Positions 57,299-60,020 of a stretch of 60,020 nucleotides of DNA are shown here, in pieces. The notes under the pieces are model-generated. The model had not been told where the DNA came from and did no database searches. It worked only from the letters and a program-made list of their open reading frames with translations. Within the stretch, counting starts at the first letter, position 1. Each line of letters opens with the position of its first letter. This DNA comes from Deltaproteobacteria bacterium (GTDB taxonomy: Bacteria; Myxococcota_A; UBA9042; PHBI01). Location: NCBI GenBank assembly GCA_011526585.1, contig WYBB01000134.1:1-60020 (forward strand), given 5' to 3'. Made by a program: the position numbers and the translations under genes.

Positions 57299-57544
57299 GG
57301 TCTCCTCGCGGGGGCGCGTCGATGAGGGGCCACCCCGGTCGAGACTGACGGCGGCGCGCGTGTGCGGCCACTGTGGCTTCCTTCGAGTTGGCGCGCTTCG
57401 CCTTAAGGTGCTCGAAGGCGCCGAGGCGTGCCTCGGGGGTCCGTGCCTGCTGGTGGACCGCCTGCGCGAGGCTCCCCGGTCGAATTGACACCTCCACGTC
57501 GATATGAATGATCGGCGGCACCCTCGAGAACCAAGGAGTGACCC

Positions 57545-58021
57545 ATGCTCGCCAACACACGCACCCTGCTCACCTCGCTGTTCGGCGCCGCGTTCGTCTT
57601 CGGTTGCGGCGGCTCGGGCGGTGGCAAGGACGGACCCGAGGCCGTCGTCAAGGCGCTGGTCGCGGCGGCCAAGGCCAACGACGCGGCCGCGGTGGTCGCG
57701 CTCTTTCCCACGAAGGAGCAGCTCGACAAGGCGATGACCTGTGAAGCGGGCAAGGGCCCGCACGAGCGGATCGCCAAGAACGCCAAGGCGTGGTCGGGTG
57801 ATCTCGATGAGATCAACAAGGAGATCGAAGACGTCGTGCGCGTCGAGCCGCGCGATCCCGAGGTCGTCAAGAGCGGCGAGGACAAGGACGGGTGCAAGGT
57901 GTCGACCGACATCACGATGCAGCGGGCCAAGGTGATCTTCAAGACCAAGAAGGGCGACGAGGACGGTGAAGGCATGACCTTCATCAAGCTCGGCGACGCC
58001 GGTTGGTACCTGTTCGACTGA
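57545..58021 (+). CDS. Small lipoprotein (DUF4878-like)
   Basis: The protein has 158 residues. An AAGGAG site precedes the ATG at 57545, and the signal peptide ends in lipobox FVFGC. The mature part opens with GPEAVVKALVAAAKANDAAA, a pattern typical of NTF2-like/DUF4878 lipoproteins, and ends with a strand-rich domain (KLGDAGWYLFD). The function is not known. Confidence 0.82.
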   Translation: MLANTRTLLTSLFGAAFVFGCGGSGGGKDGPEAVVKALVAAAKANDAAAVVALFPTKEQLDKAMTCEAGKGPHERIAKNAKAWSGDLDEINKEIEDVVRVEPRDPEVVKSGEDKDGCKVSTDITMQRAKVIFKTKKGDEDGEGMTFIKLGDAGWYLFD

Positions 58022-58068
58022 TCGGACCACGCAAATCGGTGCGACGGCGTCTGCAGGCAGGGCGTCGC

Positions 58069-58100
58069 GGAGGCGGCAGGAGCCCGTGCGTGCCGCCTCC
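58069..58100 (+). terminator. GC-rich hairpin after the small lipoprotein gene
   Basis: GGAGGCGGCA and TGCCGCCTCC form a perfect 10-bp stem with a 12-base loop, 47 bases after the stop at 58021. A second hairpin (GCCTCC-CGGG-GGAGGC, 58095-58110) overlaps the 3' arm and would exclude the first. There is no T-run, so this is a possible terminator or attenuator rather than a textbook one. Confidence 0.4.
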
Positions 58101-58188
58101 CGGGGGAGGCCCTGGCGGCGGTGCCATATGCCGCCGTGCGCTTGCCGCGTGCGCCGGAGCCTCGTAGGCTACGCAGGTGAGGCGTGGC

Positions 58189-58500
58189 ATGACGAACGGG
58201 AGCGGTGGCGTACGAGATGAGGTGCTGGCTCGGCTGCGCCAGGAGCTGCCGCTCCTGCGCGAGCGATATGGCCTCAAGGAGTTGATCTTGTTCGGCTCGG
58301 TCGCCCGGGGAGAGGCGACTCCTCCGAGCGACGTCGACGTCGTGGTCGACCTGGGTGCACAGCAGTCCTTTCGAAAGCTCGTCGCCATCCTGGAGCACCT
58401 GGAGAGGACCCTGGGGCGCAGGGTCGATCTGGTGACGCCAGGCGCGATTCGTCCTCGGCTGCAGCGGCATATCGAAGCTGACGGAGTGCGCGTTGCGTAG
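58189..58500 (+). CDS. Minimal nucleotidyltransferase (MNT) antitoxin
   Basis: The protein has 103 residues. The polymerase-beta signature is GSVARGEATPPSDVDVVVD near residue 40, with the metal-binding Asp pair, and a later Asp in RRVDLVTPG. MntA-type proteins neutralise the neighbouring HEPN toxin, in known cases by adding AMP to it. The ATG at 58189 is preferred; a GTG four codons earlier is possible. It overlaps the HEPN gene by eight bases. Confidence 0.88.
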   Translation: MTNGSGGVRDEVLARLRQELPLLRERYGLKELILFGSVARGEATPPSDVDVVVDLGAQQSFRKLVAILEHLERTLGRRVDLVTPGAIRPRLQRHIEADGVRVA

Positions 58501-58840
58501 CGGGGACGATCTCCTGGCCGACATGCTCGATGCCAGCAGACAGATCGCCTCACACGTGAGCCGCGGTGGCGAGACCTGGGCGGCCGATGCGCTCTTCGTG
58601 GATGCCGTTGTGCGCAATCTCGAGATCATCGGCGAGGCCGCGAAGCGCGTTCCGGAGGACGTCAGGCAGATGCACCCGCAGGTGCCGTGGCGCGATCTCG
58701 CTCGATTGCGCGACGTGCTGGCACATCGGTATTTCGGTGTCGACGTCCTGATCGTGCGCGACGTCGTCGACCAGGAGATCGGTCCGTTGGCCGTGGTCCT
58801 CGAACAGATCATCGCGGGCGGAACCTCGTCGGCGACGTAG
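58493..58840 (+). CDS. HEPN-domain toxin (HepT/DUF86-like)
   Basis: The protein has 115 residues from a TTG at 58493, which has GGAG upstream at a suitable distance and overlaps the MNT gene. The HEPN ribonuclease motif Rx4H is present in LRDVLAHRYFGVD, and NLEIIGEAAKRVPEDVR is characteristic of the HepT/DUF86 group. It should act as an RNase toxin held in check by the MNT partner. Confidence 0.9.
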   Translation: MRSGDDLLADMLDASRQIASHVSRGGETWAADALFVDAVVRNLEIIGEAAKRVPEDVRQMHPQVPWRDLARLRDVLAHRYFGVDVLIVRDVVDQEIGPLAVVLEQIIAGGTSSAT

Positions 58841-59210
58841 TGCGCCGCGGTGACGTAGCGCTATGTGCATCAGGCGCTCAGGATTCCTCGTCGGGTGTGC
58901 CGCTCGGTGTACGCAGCTCCAGCCGCGGGCGGGGCCATCGGGGTCTGGAGACCCAAGTCGGACATGTCCCGACCCAAGTCGGACATGTCCCGACCCAAGT
59001 CGGACATGTCCCCAGGGCGCTCAGGAGACTCGTTCGGGAGGCGCCTTGGAGCGGCCGCGGTTGGAGCGCCGCGGTTCTCGGTGAGCGCTCGCAGGGGTGA
59101 GGAGGGCAGGTTCGGGAGAAGGACAATAGGATCATCGGCCGCGAGAAATCCGGATCATGACGCCGCGTGAGAGCGACTTCTTGGGAGGAGCACACGGACG
59201 GAGAGAGACT
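58841..59210. other. 370-bp intergenic region upstream of the transposase
   Basis: No gene is seen. The region contains the small palindrome GGGTC-TGGA-GACCC at 58941-58954, which runs into three tandem 21-bp repeats, and a purine-rich leader (GGAG at 59200-59203) for the transposase start. It is probably the control region, or an element end, for the downstream gene. Confidence 0.5.
58950..59012. repeat. Three perfect tandem 21-bp repeats carrying a 10-bp palindrome
   Basis: Units 58950-58970, 58971-58991 and 58992-59012 are identical. Each contains the perfect palindrome GGACATGTCC preceded by GACCCAAGTC. A 21-bp period equals two turns of B-DNA, so proteins bound to each unit would line up on one face. 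They lie between the MNT/HEPN pair and the transposase. No spacers are present, so this is not CRISPR. Confidence 0.9.
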
Positions 59211-60020
59211 GTGACGAGACCGCGGCGCGTCGTGGAGGGCCAGGTGTGGGCGGTGGTGCGGCGCACGCACGAGCGACGGTTCCTCCTGCGGCCCGAGCCG
59301 TGGCTGGCGGAGCTCTTCGCGTACGCGCTGGCGATCGCCCAGCAGAAGACCGGCGTGAAGCTGCTCGCGTTCGAGGCGATGTCGAACCACATCCACGCGG
59401 TCGTGGAGGACACGACGGGGCGGCTGCCGGACTTCATGAATGAGCTCGACGAGCTGGTGGCCAAGGCGGTCAATGCGGAGATTGGCCGGCGCGATTCGTT
59501 GTGGGAGGGGGCGGGCGCCAAGTGGACGGCGCTCCTCACGCCGGAGGCGATCGAGGAGAGCGTCGCCTACACGATCCTGAACTGCGTCGAGGCCGGGTTG
59601 GTGCCGGTGGCGCGCGCGTGGGGTGGCTTCTCGACGTTGCCGGAGAGCCTCGGCACCGAGCGCGTCGTGCGGCGACCCGCGCTCAGGTACTTCACCGAGC
59701 GCAGCGTGATGCCCGAGGAGGTGACCTTGCGTATCGAGGTGCCGACGTCACACGTGCGGATGGGGCCGGAGGCATGGGCCCGGCGGATCGGCGCGCTGGT
59801 GAGGCGTGGCGAGGCCGAGCACCAGGCGCGGATCGGCAAGGGCAACTTCGCCGGCATGAGCAAGGTCCTGGCCCGGTCACGCGATACGAAGGCCGCGACC
59901 AGGGAGGAGCTGCGCGCGCCGACCCCGATGGCGAAGGCCGGCAGCGTCGCAAATGCCAAGGCGCTCATCGACGGCTTCCGCGAGCTCTTCGGCCACTTCC
60001 TCAAGGCCTACCACGCGGCC
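59211..60020 (+). CDS. REP-associated tyrosine transposase (RAYT/IS200-like HUH), cut off by window end
   Basis: An open frame of 270 codons runs to the edge with no stop, starting at a GTG with GGAG seven bases upstream. The HUH motif is in FEAMSNHIHAVVED near residue 60, followed by LPDFMNELDELVAKAVN, and the catalytic Tyr is expected in ESVAYTILNCVEAGLVP, matching the usual YxxxNPVxxGLV pattern of Y1 transposases. RAYT proteins move or maintain palindromic repeats, and the nearby 21-bp repeats are a candidate target. The C-terminal part (after about residue 175) is longer than in minimal RAYTs. The end of the gene lies outside the window. Confidence 0.88.
   Translation, partial: MTRPRRVVEGQVWAVVRRTHERRFLLRPEPWLAELFAYALAIAQQKTGVKLLAFEAMSNHIHAVVEDTTGRLPDFMNELDELVAKAVNAEIGRRDSLWEGAGAKWTALLTPEAIEESVAYTILNCVEAGLVPVARAWGGFSTLPESLGTERVVRRPALRYFTERSVMPEEVTLRIEVPTSHVRMGPEAWARRIGALVRRGEAEHQARIGKGNFAGMSKVLARSRDTKAATREELRAPTPMAKAGSVANAKALIDGFRELFGHFLKAYHAA

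Noticed and set aside
58950..59012. CRISPR array
   Set aside because: The repeats are directly adjacent with no spacers, only three units, and no cas genes are in the window.

Overview
The window is very GC-rich and densely packed, with many genes joined by ATGA stop/start overlaps. It encodes lipoproteins in unusual number, MopE-type metal-binding repeats, FG-GAP and TIG surface proteins, and a C-terminus resembling the myxobacterial GC-hydrophobic-Arg sorting tail. This suggests a myxobacterium or close relative (Myxococcota); the assignment is inference from gene content.

Layout. (1) 0.1-6.9 kb, minus strand: an atypical SDR protein coupled to an MGAT-like acyltransferase, a DUF368/PopT-type transporter with an inserted beta domain, and two coupled CPA-type antiporters. 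(2) 7.0-11.3 kb, plus: a secreted DUF11/SdrD-like protein coupled to a Cys-rich lipoprotein. (3) 11.3-20.9 kb, minus: a branched-chain amino-acid operon in the order ilvB-ilvN-ilvC-leuA-leuC-leuD-leuB, followed by an MscS channel. (4) 21.1-28.4 kb, plus: a MopE/FG-GAP lipoprotein coupled to a TIG-repeat surface protein, then a proline racemase-family enzyme coupled to an ornithine cyclodeaminase-family enzyme, then a crotonase. (5) 28.5-35.1 kb, minus: an SGNH-hydrolase lipoprotein, a 390-bp gap holding two large palindromes, and a second copy of the DUF11/Cys-lipoprotein pair in reversed order. (6) 35.3-43.7 kb: two coupled methyltransferases, a PAS/histidine kinase/receiver protein, a trypsin-like lipoprotein, an unknown helical protein, and a CAP-domain lipoprotein with six exact 222-bp Cys-rich repeats. 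(7) 43.7-51.1 kb, minus: one giant gene of about 2487 codons with no signal peptide. (8) 51.4-60.0 kb: a Phd/PIN toxin-antitoxin pair, an APH-type phosphotransferase, several small lipoproteins, a peptidoglycan-binding-like protein, an MNT/HEPN pair, three 21-bp palindrome-bearing repeats, and a RAYT-type HUH transposase running off the end.

How the genes work together. The ilv/leu block holds acetolactate synthase, ketol-acid reductoisomerase and the whole leucine branch; ilvD is absent from the window. Most of the rest is envelope biology. The two most unusual signals are, first, a short N-terminal motif of the form L-[RK]-G-[LM]-[ST]-[YF]-A-E-G-x-x-A-L-x-P shared by the giant protein and the small peptidoglycan-binding protein, a candidate targeting or cargo tag; and second, the duplicated DUF11 plus Cys-lipoprotein pair, which looks like an uncharacterised two-protein surface module.
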